From Planctomycetales bacterium 4484_123 (GTDB lineage: Bacteria; Planctomycetota; Phycisphaerae; SM23-33), in NCBI GenBank assembly GCA_002049885.1, contig MVCS01000166.1:1-6243 (forward strand): a stretch of 6,243 bases of DNA. Reading direction: 5' to 3'. Under the pieces are notes generated by a model. It was not told the DNA's origin and did no database searches. It saw nothing but the letters and a program-made list of their open reading frames with translations. This document shows positions 5,897-6,243 of this stretch, piece after piece. The translations under genes and the position numbers were made by a program. Positions within the stretch are counted from its first letter, which is position 1. Each line of letters begins with the position of its first letter.

Positions 5897-6243
5897 ATGG
5901 GAAAAGCCGGTTGGTTGTGGTTTGCGTTCTTGGCGGCAGTGGGCGGGTGCGGCGGTTCCGGGTGGGGGCCGACGCATGCGCAGGCGCCCCAGCCCGGAGG
6001 AGAAGGCCCCGTCACCCGGCCCGCGACCGCCCAGGCGACGGCGCCGCTGGAGATCGTGGAGCGCCGCCTCGCCGCGGACGCCTTGCTCGTGCGTCTCTCC
6101 AACGGGCTGACGGTCATCGTCAGCGAGAACCACAACGCCCCGGTCGTGTGCGTCCGCGCCTACGTCCGCGCCGGGGGGCTCTTCGAGGGCGAATACCTCG
6201 GTAGCGGCATCAGCCACCTCTGCGAGCACCTCGTGGCCGAGGG
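5897..6243 (+). CDS. M16 family zinc peptidase, predicted lipoprotein, partial (C-terminus beyond window)
   Basis: The first 115 residues are visible. After a linker rich in Pro, Ala and Gly (about 19-50), the M16 (pitrilysin / processing-peptidase-like) N-terminal domain starts. It has LSNGLTVIV (67-75), NAPVVCVRAYVRAGG (80-94), and the inverted zinc motif H-x-x-E-H as HLCEH (H107, E110, H111), preceded by the family-typical G-S-G-I-S. The remaining zinc-ligand glutamate would lie beyond the edge. Residues 1-18 form a signal peptide ending VGGC, a usable though not ideal lipobox, with Cys18 as the predicted lipidated residue, so the enzyme is probably membrane-anchored outside the cytoplasm. 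The ATG has GGGAG nine bases upstream. It follows the response regulator by 33 bases, possibly in one operon. The substrate is unknown; M16 enzymes generally cut peptides or unfolded proteins inside a closed chamber, often with a partner subunit encoded next door. Confidence 0.9.
   Translation, partial: MGKAGWLWFAFLAAVGGCGGSGWGPTHAQAPQPGGEGPVTRPATAQATAPLEIVERRLAADALLVRLSNGLTVIVSENHNAPVVCVRAYVRAGGLFEGEYLGSGISHLCEHLVAE

Noticed and set aside
5269..6204. Plus-strand open frame overlapping both the response regulator and the peptidase.
   Set aside because: It is out of frame with two clearly recognised genes and compositionally odd.

Overview
This is a 6.2 kb, strongly GC-rich bacterial chromosomal window with ordinary housekeeping genes and short intergenic gaps. 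Two predicted lipoproteins with an export signal point to a bacterium with a Gram-negative-type envelope. The DUF58 plus BatA-type pair, the codon use and the gene style recall Planctomycetota or relatives. That placement is an inference, and nothing in the window proves a phylum. I see no tRNA, rRNA, CRISPR array, insertion sequence or phage gene.

Layout. The left third (1-2016) is read on the minus strand: rsmD (16S rRNA m2G966 methyltransferase), a DUF58 protein and a BatA-type von Willebrand protein cut by the window edge. The last two overlap by four bases. The gap at 2017-2354 is the densest regulatory stretch. It holds a minus-strand intrinsic terminator, a perfect inverted repeat, a tandem 9-base repeat over a plausible plus-strand promoter, and a candidate promoter for rsmD. 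At 2355-2987 a plus-strand gene encodes an unrecognised lipoprotein. It converges on priA, the replication-restart helicase, which fills 3040-5192 on the minus strand. A 200-base divergent gap then leads into a plus-strand pair: a stand-alone receiver-domain response regulator (5393-5863) and the start of a predicted lipoprotein M16 zinc peptidase (5897 to the edge).

The most notable anomaly is in priA. The helicase core and zinc-binding region are intact, but at about 3312-3318 the reading frame jumps. About 25-28 residues that normally join the helicase lobe to the C-terminal domain are missing, and the correct C-terminal domain resumes in another frame. This is either a real lesion in a normally important gene or an assembly or sequencing error. 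The second point of interest is a leader-like element (about 2151-2290, minus strand): a possible short peptide start with a good ribosome binding site, a hairpin and a clean terminator, with no recognised protein gene on that strand just upstream. It could be a small RNA or an attenuator. I found no convincing new multi-gene system.
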